NCBI GenBank assembly: GCA_964489835.1
Contig: CAZBBC010000062.1
Location: 1-23,240, forward strand
Origin: CAZBBC01 sp964489835
Lineage (GTDB): Bacteria; Calditrichota; Calditrichia; JAJRVZ01
Reading direction: 5' to 3'
Length of the DNA: 23,240 nucleotides
Position numbers and translations under genes: made by a program. Positions 14,254 to 23,117 of this stretch are shown one piece after another. Numbering within the stretch: the stretch's first letter is position 1; the number at the start of each line of letters is the position of its first letter. Below the pieces are notes generated by a model that saw only the letters and a program-made list of their open reading frames with translations, was not told the origin of the DNA and did no database searches.

Positions 14254-15006
14254 ATGCAGCATAAAAAGACCGCACACTTTAGATTTTATGAAGAACTGAA
14301 TGATTTCCTTCCCAGGGAGAAGAAAAAAAAGACCTTTGTTTATCCATTTTCGGGAAAACCCACTGTAAAAGATATTATTGAAGCCTGTGGCATACCGCAT
14401 CCTGAAGTTGAGATCATTCTTGTTAACAATGTCTCTGTCGGATTTGATTATCACCTGCGCGACGGTGACCGCATAGCCGTTTATCCGATGTTCGAATCCC
14501 TTGATATCTCACCACTATTAAAACTAAGAGAAAATCCTCTAAGAGACTGTAAGTTTGTGGTAGATGTTCATCTGCATCAGCTGGCCCGCGGTTTACGCAT
14601 GTTGGGATTTGATGCTTTTTATAAGAGCGAGAATCCCGGTCTGGAAATTATCAAGCGCTCCATCCATGAAAAAAGAATCATTCTTACCAGAAATAAGGAT
14701 CTTCTAAAACACAAAAATGTTACCCATGGATACTGGGTACGAACAACCAATCCTGAAGACCAGCTGAAGGAAATCATTGGGCGCTTTGATCTCTATTCAC
14801 AAATACAGCCCTTTATCCGCTGCATGATCTGCAATGGAATCTTGAAAGCGGTTGAAAAGAAGATGATCATCAACAAAATTCCGGAGAAGACAGCGAAGTA
14901 TTATTCTGAATTTTATCAATGTACACAATGCGCTCAGATATATTGGCCGGGTTCCCACTTTCAGAAAATGCAGAAAAAGATTGAAAGACTAAAAGCAGCC
15001 CTGTAA
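14254..15006 (+). CDS. Mut7-C ubiquitin-like / Mut7-C RNase domain protein
   Basis: A 250-aa two-domain protein. Residues 6-85 are the Mut7-C ubiquitin-like (ThiS/MoaD-type beta-grasp) domain: FRFYEELNDFLP, then a central VNNVSVGFDYHLRDGDRIAVYP. Residues about 97-240 are the Mut7-C RNase (PIN-fold) domain. It has FVVDVHLHQLARGLRMLGFDA with acidic D104, ILTRNKDLL with D149, and a C-terminal zinc ribbon C190-x2-C193 and C223-x2-C226. The family is named after C. elegans MUT-7; bacterial members are presumed RNases, with substrates unknown. Length and domain order are normal. GGGTGAG lies 6 nt before the ATG. Monocistronic. Confidence 0.93.
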   Translation: MQHKKTAHFRFYEELNDFLPREKKKKTFVYPFSGKPTVKDIIEACGIPHPEVEIILVNNVSVGFDYHLRDGDRIAVYPMFESLDISPLLKLRENPLRDCKFVVDVHLHQLARGLRMLGFDAFYKSENPGLEIIKRSIHEKRIILTRNKDLLKHKNVTHGYWVRTTNPEDQLKEIIGRFDLYSQIQPFIRCMICNGILKAVEKKMIINKIPEKTAKYYSEFYQCTQCAQIYWPGSHFQKMQKKIERLKAAL

Positions 15007-15076
15007 TTTACACTAAGATTGAGGAATGGAATCACCGTGTGAATGTATCTCTCGCAGAACTGCAGAATTTATTGTC

Positions 15077-15100
15077 CACGGATTACACGGATTAGCACGC
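15077..15100 (+). repeat. CACGGATTA direct repeat
   Basis: Two adjacent CACGGATTA units (the second a single base after the first phase) plus a further CACG, downstream of the Mut7-C gene. It is a short dispersed-type repeat with no coding signal. Confidence 0.6.
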
Positions 15101-15236
15101 ATTATACTTTTAAAGTTTTAAAAGATTAAAATTATAATAAAAATAATTCGTGGATAATTTCTCTACATTGCCTCCTTGAATATAGAATTCAATTCAAATG
15201 ATTAGGCTTTATAAACGGAGATGGTAATACTATAGA

Positions 15237-15283
15237 TCACTTAAGTCACTTTAGTCACTTTAGATCACTTTAGTCACTTTAGA
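15237..15283 (+). repeat. TCACTTTAG tandem array running into the protease stop codon
   Basis: Five units of 9-10 nt (one TCACTTAAG, the rest TCACTTTAG or TCACTTTAGA). The fifth unit contains the reverse-strand TGA stop and the last codons of the lipoprotein gene, so the C-terminal Leu-Lys-stop is encoded by repeat DNA. Confidence 0.85.
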
Positions 15284-16392
15284 TTGCTTTCCCGATGTAA
15301 TGATTGATGAGCGATGCGGTTTAAAAAGAGGTCCGTATTGTAGCCCATATTCATCAATTCATCTCGATACTCGTCGATAAATGCCACTATTGATTCTATA
15401 CTGATGGTAAAAGTCATTCCCGGCTCGATAAATTCATGCTTTTTGCGGAATATCTCCCCCTGATAAGGTTCATATAGTTCCCAATCCGAAGGATTATCGT
15501 CCAAACCGGGTACCACAAAATATTCGGATTTGCCGGAAACTCCCTTGGCTATACCAACGATCTCAAAATTCGGGACACCATCACGAATAGCCAGTACAAT
15601 GCCACCGCTGATGCCCTTTTGTAAGGATGCATCAAGTATAAACGAGTGGTTTTTATCGTAGTTAGGACTGCTCACGATTGCCCGGGATACCATTTTTTTT
15701 GCCAATGGAAAACCGAGTATATAGACAAAGTTTCCCCAATCCAACTCTTCTGCTTTACCGAGCGGCACATTTAACACACTGAGGGGTTTGTTAAATCTTC
15801 TACTGATATCATGTTTTAAACTATATATTTCTTCCGTTGTAAATTCCTTCCCAATCAATGCCAGATCTTTTTCACTGTCCACCGCAAGAACATCAAAACC
15901 ATTCGCCACCGGCTGGTTAATGACGTTATTTGTTTGTCGGATCTTCTGAATAAAAGTCTTAACAAAGGGACTATCTCTGTTCAGGACATCTTTATAGTAA
16001 GTAACAACCGTATCAGGAAAATCGACAATATGGGCACAGGTTAAGAAGGCAAATTTATTATTATGCATATAGGCCAATGTCGCTGTCCCGGAAGCAGGTC
16101 GTTCAAATATTACCTTTTCAAACGATTCTAAATCCAGCTCTCCGGAGAACAGATCTTCTGCCGTAATACCATCATCATATTCAAAATAATAACTCTGATA
16201 AAAGGCGAGAATACTGATTAGATGAACCGAATTGAGGATATCATTTAAATGAACAGAAGCCGGTTGATTGGGAAACTCTGAATCATATTTTCCATCTTTG
16301 ACCTGCAACCCCTCATATTTAATCACCTGTTGACCACACCCAAAATAAAATAGCAGGTTGAATACTATCAGTAATGACCGGTAAAAATGCAT
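15274..16392 (-). CDS. Lipoprotein with trypsin-like serine protease domain
   Basis: A 372-aa exported protein. The lipoprotein signal has C19 (FYFGC). An unassigned helical segment spans about 40-100. A chymotrypsin-fold domain follows: GTATLAYMHNNKFAFLTCAHIVD gives H121, VDSEKDLALIG gives D176, and LQKGISGGIVLAI gives S262 in GxSGG. The full catalytic triad is therefore plausible. WGNFVYILGFPLAKKMVSRAIVS is the typical DegP-like strand pair before the serine. No PDZ domain is seen. The last part (about 330-372) is helical and ends in repeat-derived residues. It probably acts at the outer membrane or periplasmic face, target unknown. AGGG lies 9 nt upstream of the ATG. Confidence 0.85.
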   Translation of the reverse strand: MHFYRSLLIVFNLLFYFGCGQQVIKYEGLQVKDGKYDSEFPNQPASVHLNDILNSVHLISILAFYQSYYFEYDDGITAEDLFSGELDLESFEKVIFERPASGTATLAYMHNNKFAFLTCAHIVDFPDTVVTYYKDVLNRDSPFVKTFIQKIRQTNNVINQPVANGFDVLAVDSEKDLALIGKEFTTEEIYSLKHDISRRFNKPLSVLNVPLGKAEELDWGNFVYILGFPLAKKMVSRAIVSSPNYDKNHSFILDASLQKGISGGIVLAIRDGVPNFEIVGIAKGVSGKSEYFVVPGLDDNPSDWELYEPYQGEIFRKKHEFIEPGMTFTISIESIVAFIDEYRDELMNMGYNTDLFLNRIAHQSLHRESNLK

Positions 16393-16480
16393 GATTGACG
16401 CCCTATTTTACAGCAATTTAAATGAAAATAGCTGTAATTTCCAGCCCATACGAATTATCGGGATAACATCATCCTTGATT

Positions 16481-16529
16481 TCGCCAGTTCCTAATTCCCA
16501 ATTCCAAGTTCATTTTTCACTCTTCATTC
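16481..16529 (+). repeat. Heptamer array mixing TTCCCAA and TTCACTC units
   Basis: Seven in-phase 7-nt units: first TTCCTAA/TTCCCAA/TTCCAAG-like units as at 4441-4527, then TTCATTT/TTCACTC/TTCATTC units as at 10014-10048. Both families share one array without a phase break. It lies in the gap between two minus-strand genes. Confidence 0.82.
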
Positions 16530-16551
16530 CCAATTTATCTCCGTGGCAATA

Positions 16552-17502
16552 CTAGTTCCAGGGCAATTTATCCAGATCAACATTACCACCGGAAAGAATA
16601 ATACCGACCCTCGTCCCTGCTGCTAATGTTTTATCATTCAGCAATGCAGCCAGGGGTACGGCCGCTGAAGGCTCGACAACCAATTTCATCCGTTCCCAGA
16701 TGAGTCGCATGGCTTCGATAATTTTATCATCATTAACTGTCATGATCCGGTCCACCAGTTTTTGAATGATTGGAAAGGTACAGGTTCCCAGCGAAGTGAG
16801 CAGTCCATCAGCAATGGTTTTAGGATAAATGGAAGGAATTATTTTCCCAGATTTAATTGACCGATAGGCATCATCGGCGCCGGCCGGTTCGGCTCCAATG
16901 ACCCGGGTATCTGGCGAGAAGAATGAGGCACTTAGGGCAGTACCACTCAGCAATCCACCACCCCCAACCGGTGCAATCACATAATCCAGATTTTTTATAT
17001 CTTCGAATAATTCCCTCGCAGCGGTTGCCTGACCGGTTATAATTCTTAGATCATTATAGGGATGAATAAATTGCGCCTTTGTTTTTTTTAAAATTTTTTC
17101 CAGAGTTTCCTCTCTGGCTAGTAATGTCGGCTCACAGTAGGTAATATGCGCCCCATAGGCTGCTACGGCTTGTATTTTAATAACCGGCGCCGTTCGCGGT
17201 ATCACAATATGGGCAGCAATTCCTCGTAGCCGGGCGGCTAAAGCAAGGGCGGCGGCATGATTTCCAGAGGAATGGGTCGCAACACCTTGTTCTGCCTCCG
17301 TATCGGTGAGCGATAGTACGGCATTGGTCGCTCCTCTGAATTTAAAAGCCCCTACTTTCTGCAAATTCTCACATTTAAAAAAGAGGGAAGCATTCAACAG
17401 CTGGTCGATACCGGCGCAGGTATAGACCGGTGTGCGGTGGATATAGGGTTTTATACGCTCTGCCGCTTGAGTTATTTCTTCACGGGTTGGAAACTGGATC
17501 AT
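16552..17502 (-). CDS. PLP-dependent serine racemase / threonine dehydratase-family enzyme
   Basis: A 316-aa fold-type II PLP enzyme. Schiff-base lysine K54 is in GAFKFRGA; SSGNHA is at 78-83; the phosphate-binding GGGGLLSG is at 180-187. GAEPAGADDAYRS supplies the usual divalent-cation ligands (E205, A209 carbonyl, D211), and LSGGNVD is near the C-terminus. No ACT regulatory domain, so not the biosynthetic isoleucine-feedback IlvA. SSGNH, in place of the AGNHxQG of threonine dehydratase, and the metal site favour a serine racemase or threo-3-hydroxyaspartate ammonia-lyase-like activity; the substrate cannot be fixed from sequence. No clear ribosome binding site before the ATG. Monocistronic on the minus strand. 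Confidence 0.92.
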   Translation of the reverse strand: MIQFPTREEITQAAERIKPYIHRTPVYTCAGIDQLLNASLFFKCENLQKVGAFKFRGATNAVLSLTDTEAEQGVATHSSGNHAAALALAARLRGIAAHIVIPRTAPVIKIQAVAAYGAHITYCEPTLLAREETLEKILKKTKAQFIHPYNDLRIITGQATAARELFEDIKNLDYVIAPVGGGGLLSGTALSASFFSPDTRVIGAEPAGADDAYRSIKSGKIIPSIYPKTIADGLLTSLGTCTFPIIQKLVDRIMTVNDDKIIEAMRLIWERMKLVVEPSAAVPLAALLNDKTLAAGTRVGIILSGGNVDLDKLPWN

Positions 17503-17632
17503 ATAATTTTAAATATTCATGTGTAAATGAAACAAATTTGCATCATTTACTGTATCAAAATTATATTTCATAAATAATTTTCCTAATAAATGATTAGAAT
17601 TGCCATCCATTAGTACCGTTTGCCTTCGGCGA

Positions 17633-17738
17633 CCTACTTTTTGATTGGCCAAAAAGTAGGCAAAAAGCCCAGGCGAATTTAAACTCGCTCACGTTCACAA
17701 ATAAGTATAATATTGAGTTGCTCGAACGAAAATTCGCC
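17633..17738. repeat. AAAAAGTAGG hairpin plus GGCGAATTT inverted repeat
   Basis: In the 330-nt gene-free gap 17503-17832. A CCTACTTTTT/AAAAAGTAGG hairpin occupies 17633-17660, and a perfect 9-bp inverted repeat GGCGAATTT (17672-17680) / AAATTCGCC (17730-17738) follows. Together they resemble a known kind of dispersed intergenic element in FCB genomes. A small GCCTTCGGC hairpin lies just before. Confidence 0.7.
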
Positions 17739-17832
17739 AAGAACTAAAATAAAAAATATCGCTTAATAGTAAAATTGAATACCATCAGCTTTTCATTTAA
17801 ATTAGAGCAGGCAGGTTTAAAAAGCAACTACC

Positions 17833-17920
<88 letters not shown>

Positions 17921-18000
17921 ATAGCTAATCTAAAATACAAAAGAAAAAATAAATTCCCAGATCTCCCGAAAGCAGATATCTTCCTCCGGATGGCTATAAA

Positions 18001-18093
18001 ATCCAAATATCCAATGTCAAATGTCAATTCAAATCCCAATGTCCAATACCATCAAACCACAAAGTTCAATAAGAATATACAAAGGTCACAAAG
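18001..18093 (+). repeat. Dispersed repeat left of photolyase (heptamer units plus 63-nt element)
   Basis: 18001-18030 carries 7-nt units such as TATCCAA and TGTCAAA. 18031-18093 is a 63-nt element that recurs in direct orientation at 19718-19787 with about six mismatches. The remaining gap to the photolyase start (18094-18287) is AT-rich and shows no gene. Confidence 0.85.
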
Positions 18094-18287
18094 AAAATTT
18101 ATAATTTTTATAACTCATTAATCCTGAGAAGTAAAGAAAATAAATGAAATTATATCAAACTCTTCACATCCTGCAATCTCCTTGAAGCCGAATACTGAAG
18201 ACAGGGATTTTTTCTTATTGAATTTGATGGTAAACGTGGCATTTCGTAAGATTATCATCAATATGTTTATGTCAGTAAAGTTTTATA

Positions 18288-19679
18288 ATGAAAAAATATA
18301 AACTCGCCTTACATATTTTCAGAAGAGATTTGAGACTGGATGACAATACCGCTTTACGGTATGCTTTAGCGAATACGGAAAAGGTCATCACTTGTTTTAT
18401 TTTCGATCCCCGGCAAGTAATAAATAATCCTTTTCAGTCCGATAACGCCCTCCAATTCATGATCGGATCTCTGGAAGATCTGAATGATCAGCTAAAGAGA
18501 AAAGGCAGCAAACTATATCTATTTGACGGACCACCGGACAAAGTGATTACAGATTTGTTATCCTCCTTTAAGATCAGCCTGGTCACCATCAATCAGGATT
18601 ACACACCCTTTGCACAACAGAGAGATGATAAAATTTCTTCAATATGTAAAAAACAAAACGTAGATTATGTCTGTCTGCCCGATGCCCTTATACAAGAGCC
18701 GGAAAGCATTTATAAGGCGGACGGAAAACCATATACCGTTTTTACACCATTTCTCAACAAAGCGAGAATAATTCCGGTTCGATTACCACAAAAAAATACT
18801 TTTAACAATTATTACTCGGGAATAATCAAACAGGACAGGGGTATAGAATTATACACCAAAATTCTGCCCCAAAAAAATCCTGCTATTTTTCTCAGAGGGG
18901 GAAGAAAAGAGGGATTAAAACTCCTCAAAAGTATAAGTGCACTCACAGACTATCATAATGTGAGGAACTATCCGGCCAGGTCACACACCTCACATTTATC
19001 CGCCCATAATAAATTTGGAACGGTCTCTATCCGGGAAGTATATCATCAAATAGAAATGTGCTTCGGATCTTCCCATACCTTGATATCTGAGTTGTATTGG
19101 AGAGATTTTTTTACACATATTGTCTACCATTTCCCCTATGTTTTTGGACATTCATTTCGAAAAAAATTCAATGACATAAAGTGGGATAACAATATACAAT
19201 TATTTAAGGCCTGGTGTAAAGGAAAGACCGGCTTTCCCATCGTTGACGCCGGAATGAGAGAATTAAATACCACCGGGTATATGCATAACCGCGTCAGAAT
19301 GATTACGGCTTCCTTCTTAGTCAAAGATCTACATATTGACTGGCGTTGGGGTGAAAAATATTTTGCACGACAGCTGATTGATTATGACCCGGCGGTCAAT
19401 AATGGCAATTGGCAGTGGGCCGCTTCCACCGGTTGCGATGCCCAACCTTATTTTAGAATATTTAATCCCTGGAGACAGCAGGAACGATTTGACCTGGAAT
19501 GTAAATATATCAAAAAATGGATTCCTGAATTAAAAAAGATTTCTTCTAAAGAAATTCATAACCTATACAAACAAAAACATTTGAAAGTATCATCATATCC
19601 CGGTCCGATGGTGGATCATTCCATAGAAGCACACCATACAAAAATTATTTATGCTTCCATTGCTAAAACCAATCCGTAA
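18288..19679 (+). CDS. phrB: Deoxyribodipyrimidine photolyase (class I CPD type)
   Basis: A 463-aa enzyme that splits UV-induced cyclobutane pyrimidine dimers with blue light. The N-terminal alpha/beta antenna domain starts LALHIFRRDLRLDDNTAL and continues to about residue 130. The C-terminal FAD domain has ELYWRDFF (268-275) and GFPIVDAGMRELNTTGYMHNRVRM (315-338). It also has DWRWGE, NNGNWQWAASTG (371-382) and YFRIFNPW. The electron-transfer tryptophans of E. coli photolyase are all matched: W309, W352 and W375. The Asn of NNG that faces flavin N5 is N371. Length is normal (E. coli 472). The Shine-Dalgarno is weak. The gene is bracketed by direct copies of a dispersed repeat. Confidence 0.96.
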   Translation: MKKYKLALHIFRRDLRLDDNTALRYALANTEKVITCFIFDPRQVINNPFQSDNALQFMIGSLEDLNDQLKRKGSKLYLFDGPPDKVITDLLSSFKISLVTINQDYTPFAQQRDDKISSICKKQNVDYVCLPDALIQEPESIYKADGKPYTVFTPFLNKARIIPVRLPQKNTFNNYYSGIIKQDRGIELYTKILPQKNPAIFLRGGRKEGLKLLKSISALTDYHNVRNYPARSHTSHLSAHNKFGTVSIREVYHQIEMCFGSSHTLISELYWRDFFTHIVYHFPYVFGHSFRKKFNDIKWDNNIQLFKAWCKGKTGFPIVDAGMRELNTTGYMHNRVRMITASFLVKDLHIDWRWGEKYFARQLIDYDPAVNNGNWQWAASTGCDAQPYFRIFNPWRQQERFDLECKYIKKWIPELKKISSKEIHNLYKQKHLKVSSYPGPMVDHSIEAHHTKIIYASIAKTNP

Positions 19680-19717
19680 ATATGGCCTGATTGTAAACGA
19701 GATAACCGGTTTTAACT

Positions 19718-19787
19718 AAATCCCAATATCCAATGTCCAATACACTCAAACCAAAAAGTTCACTAAGAATACACAAAGGTTACAAAG
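19718..19787 (+). repeat. Dispersed repeat right of photolyase, one heptamer longer
   Basis: A direct copy of 18031-18093. It carries one extra 7-nt unit (ATCCAAT at 19728-19734) and otherwise aligns along its full length with about six mismatches. The gap 19680-19985 holds no gene. Confidence 0.88.
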
Positions 19788-19985
19788 TTCTTTTTATTAA
19801 TTTTATAATATTTATTTATCATTTTGAGGGACCGGTATTATTTAAAACACGGAAGAAGATTCCTACGGGATGCAGGAGATAATAAGCAAACTTAAATGGA
19901 TTCAGAATGGTTTGAATTATATGTGTATTAATTACTTTATCAATTATATGGTATGCAGGATTTAGTAATATATATGTGTTTATTT

Positions 19986-22900
19986 TTAACGCACAACTAT
20001 CAACTTGCCGGAATGTTTCTTTTTACCCTGGGAATCATTGACGATATAAAGATAGACTCCGGAACTGATATCTTTACCAGATTGGTTTTTTACATCCCAG
20101 GCATAGGTAGAAGCGGGGACATCTATTTTTATTAAAGGATTACCCAACATATCAAAAATGATGAGTTTACCTTCAACAGGCAGATTAATGAAGGAAATGG
20201 TATTATTGCCTCCTTCTCCAGGTTTATAAGGAATGGGATAGGCAGAAATCTCCACTTCCGGAGAACTGATTTGTTCTACTATAATTTGTGTAGAAAGGAA
20301 ATCAGACAACTCTCCATCATCAACTTGGATTTGGACATCTGATATACCTACATCACTATTCCCCGGTGTACCTGAAATCATCCCTGAACTTGAAACAGTC
20401 ATCCATCCGGGACCTATGAGTTTTGTAAAAGTCAGATCATCATCATCCTCATCAGTGGCCAATAATTGAAACGAATAGGCGATATTGGAATAAGCTGTAT
20501 CAAGTGAGGTTGTCGTAAATTCCGGAGGCCGATTTGACGGAGGGCTAGATTGAACGGTAATTGTCGTTTCAAGAGTGTCTGATAGCTCGCCATCTGTCAC
20601 CCTAACAGAAACTCCTGTAGTTCCAGTGTCAGCAAGTGCCGGGATTCCAGAAATTAGCCCGGCATTTGATACGTTCAACCAGTTGGGACCTATAAGTTTA
20701 CTATAGCTCAAAGGATCATTATCAGGATCGAGAGCCGATAGCTGAAATGCATAGGAACTATTAACGATTGCATATCCAAGATTTGTCGTTGTAAAAACCG
20801 GTGCATTATTAACAGGCGGTATACCACCTTGAGTGATGATAAAATGGTTTGTAATTGACAAATCAGCCGTGAAGTAAAGCAGACCATCAGAATCAACACT
20901 ATAGGAACCTGTTCCATTAATACCATATGTTTCGGGCGCAAGATTGGCTACCACAGCTTTAAGCATTCCACTATTGTCTGTAACCGAGAATGTAACACCT
21001 GTTTTATCACCCCCGTTATCAGAAAACAAAGCCGCGCATCTTGTTGTTGCTCTTACACAGGCCCCAATGTAGCCTGCTCCTGTTAGTCGCTCCACAGTTG
21101 TTTCACTTTCCCCACTTGATTTCGCCTGAATTACGTAGAGAAAATCAAGAGTCGTACTGGCCGGATTTACGATTTCAGTTTCAACAGTCCAAAGTCCATA
21201 ATGATAGTAAGTATAGCTTGAAACACTGTGATTTGTTCCGTCAATATCTACAAACGCTGTTCCCCAACTTCCCCCACGTTTACGAAAAGTTACTCCGCTC
21301 GTGGGTTCTACTACCCGAACCCAACATTTTGAGCTCCCTTCAGTCCAATGAAATTCAGTTGCATCAGTTGAAGTTGTCCCAGTTGTGCTGGCGCTTTGTC
21401 CTGAGTCAGTCCAACCACTGCCATCGTCGGCTGGTTCTGAGTCCAAATGCCAAAGTGTTCGAACATTATCGGCAGCCGTAACTTTGGAAATATAATCGTG
21501 AACAAAAATAAATTGATCATCTAAAAAAGCTAAACTTCGATATACTTTTCCTGTGGTATGATTAACATCAGCTGTTTCAAAAGCATTAGTCATATCATAC
21601 AAACCATAGACGTAATCACCGTCCACATATTGCAATCTTTTTGTCTCTCCATACTCATCATCAGCCATGCTGGTACCAGCATCTGCAAGACCATCTGATC
21701 TTGAACGGTGTTCTCTGTTGTCTATGTGGATAGTATTCTGCCCGTCTGAGTCTTGATTGTAATCATCCGAGCTGGGATGGTTCCAATAGCTACCGGTATA
21801 AGCACCGCCTGAAACAAGTAGATAATCGCCACCGCGCCTTAAATCTAAATGTCCGGAATGAGCGACCCAATGGTCATTAGGAAATGGTTTAAATCCTCTT
21901 ATCTCGCCTACAATATCTGTAGAATTTGTAAAGTCCCAACCACTACGAAAGGCAAATCCACCATGTCTATCAAAATGATATACTCTGTCTAGTGTTGAAT
22001 AATCCTCAGTCCCGTCTGTCCACAGACATAGAGCCATTTCTTCCCAATCACCAGTTCCTCTAGCAGCATTTAGGGCTGCAAGTGCTCCAAAATAATCAGA
22101 ACTTGCCGAATTATAATAAGCACCTGCAAGATACCAAACTGTACCGCCTCCACGATCTGAATTTTGAATCTTACTGGAAGTTCCGTAAGGTTGAACTTCA
22201 CCTATCTTAGGATATTGTCCATCGGGAGGTAAAACAGCAAGTGCTGCTCTTGCCCGGTTACACCACCAGGGATAAGCTGTTAAATTATCAGTCGTTGCTG
22301 TATGCCAAGCTGCCACATAGGTAAAAGAGTTGGTAATGTCATTTTCATAGCCATCTGTATAAAGAAAATACCCGTTGGTAGCAACATAATTATTCGCTTT
22401 TACATAAGAACCTGACCACTCATTGGAAGAGGAAATAAGAAAATCTTCAGCCCTGCTTAAAACTGTAGCAACCCGACTATTTTCCGTTGATCCCTGTTCC
22501 CCAGCTATTGCCAATGCAAGAATAATATAGCCCCAATTCTCTTCAGTCTTATGCCAGGTCCCAGGATCAGCATCATAGGCTGAACAAGTTGCACCCGACC
22601 ATGAACCAGCGCCACAGTCAACCTCAAGAATTCTTTGGATATATGATTCTATGGCACTTTCGTTGGCATGACCGTCAATTCTATCAAAACACCAATCATA
22701 GGCAATAGCCAAAGCACTAGGTACTTCCCACCATGCTTGGTTATCAATTCCTGACCGATCGGTATCCTCGTCCCAATAATTACCCCAATCCTGAGCATTG
22801 TCCGCAAGATAATCAAGAATTGTTACGATCCGATCGCCGTATTGAGTATCTTCCGGTGTCAATATGTGAGCAGTTGCGAACTTATTTAAATTCTCGTCAA

Positions 22901-23117
22901 AGTCCGTACCGCTACTTAAGCCATCGTTAATATGAGAATCGCACCAATTCGTAATTCTTTTAAACACCGAATTGAGATTGCCTCCAGTAGCGCATCTTGC
23001 CCGAACTATTGCAGTGCTGGATGGTGTGAGCCAAATTCTCGGATGATAATCATTAACCGTATACCCAAACAGTTGAATTGCTATAAATAAGAAAAATAAA
23101 AGTTTTTTCAAGTCCAT
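19986..23117 (-). CDS. Secreted heparinase II/III-like protein with two Ig-like domains and sorting tail
   Basis: A 1043-aa protein from the ATG at 23117. The frame extends 33 nt further to a TTG, but the ATG begins a clean Sec signal (MDLKKLLFFLFIAIQLFGYT). Residues about 25-400 look like the helical toroid of polysaccharide lyases (W-rich, TEENWGYIILALAIAGEQG). Residues about 400-760 look like the heparinase II/III beta-sandwich: DRHGGFAFRSGWD and NDHWVAHSGHLDLRRGGDYLLVSGG. Two cadherin/He_PIG-type Ig-like repeats start at about 770 and 862 (PVFTTTNL..., PEFTTTSL...). The end, from about 958, is a FlgD-Ig/type-IX-like sorting domain (YPIPYKPGEGG...ISSGVYLYIV). It is probably a surface or secreted lyase for acidic glycans; the substrate is unknown. 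No Shine-Dalgarno is visible. Confidence 0.87.
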   Translation of the reverse strand: MDLKKLLFFLFIAIQLFGYTVNDYHPRIWLTPSSTAIVRARCATGGNLNSVFKRITNWCDSHINDGLSSGTDFDENLNKFATAHILTPEDTQYGDRIVTILDYLADNAQDWGNYWDEDTDRSGIDNQAWWEVPSALAIAYDWCFDRIDGHANESAIESYIQRILEVDCGAGSWSGATCSAYDADPGTWHKTEENWGYIILALAIAGEQGSTENSRVATVLSRAEDFLISSSNEWSGSYVKANNYVATNGYFLYTDGYENDITNSFTYVAAWHTATTDNLTAYPWWCNRARAALAVLPPDGQYPKIGEVQPYGTSSKIQNSDRGGGTVWYLAGAYYNSASSDYFGALAALNAARGTGDWEEMALCLWTDGTEDYSTLDRVYHFDRHGGFAFRSGWDFTNSTDIVGEIRGFKPFPNDHWVAHSGHLDLRRGGDYLLVSGGAYTGSYWNHPSSDDYNQDSDGQNTIHIDNREHRSRSDGLADAGTSMADDEYGETKRLQYVDGDYVYGLYDMTNAFETADVNHTTGKVYRSLAFLDDQFIFVHDYISKVTAADNVRTLWHLDSEPADDGSGWTDSGQSASTTGTTSTDATEFHWTEGSSKCWVRVVEPTSGVTFRKRGGSWGTAFVDIDGTNHSVSSYTYYHYGLWTVETEIVNPASTTLDFLYVIQAKSSGESETTVERLTGAGYIGACVRATTRCAALFSDNGGDKTGVTFSVTDNSGMLKAVVANLAPETYGINGTGSYSVDSDGLLYFTADLSITNHFIITQGGIPPVNNAPVFTTTNLGYAIVNSSYAFQLSALDPDNDPLSYSKLIGPNWLNVSNAGLISGIPALADTGTTGVSVRVTDGELSDTLETTITVQSSPPSNRPPEFTTTSLDTAYSNIAYSFQLLATDEDDDDLTFTKLIGPGWMTVSSSGMISGTPGNSDVGISDVQIQVDDGELSDFLSTQIIVEQISSPEVEISAYPIPYKPGEGGNNTISFINLPVEGKLIIFDMLGNPLIKIDVPASTYAWDVKNQSGKDISSGVYLYIVNDSQGKKKHSGKLIVVR

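Noticed and set aside
15237..15283. Iteron-type replication origin
   Set aside because: The 9-10 nt repeats overlap a gene end and have no DnaA-box cluster or replication-initiator gene nearby; they fit the general tandem-repeat pattern better.
21041..21481. 146-codon open frame on the plus strand
   Set aside because: It lies wholly antisense to the heparinase-like gene, which has a signal peptide and recognised domains. The translation is low-complexity (L/H/Q-rich) and has no start context.
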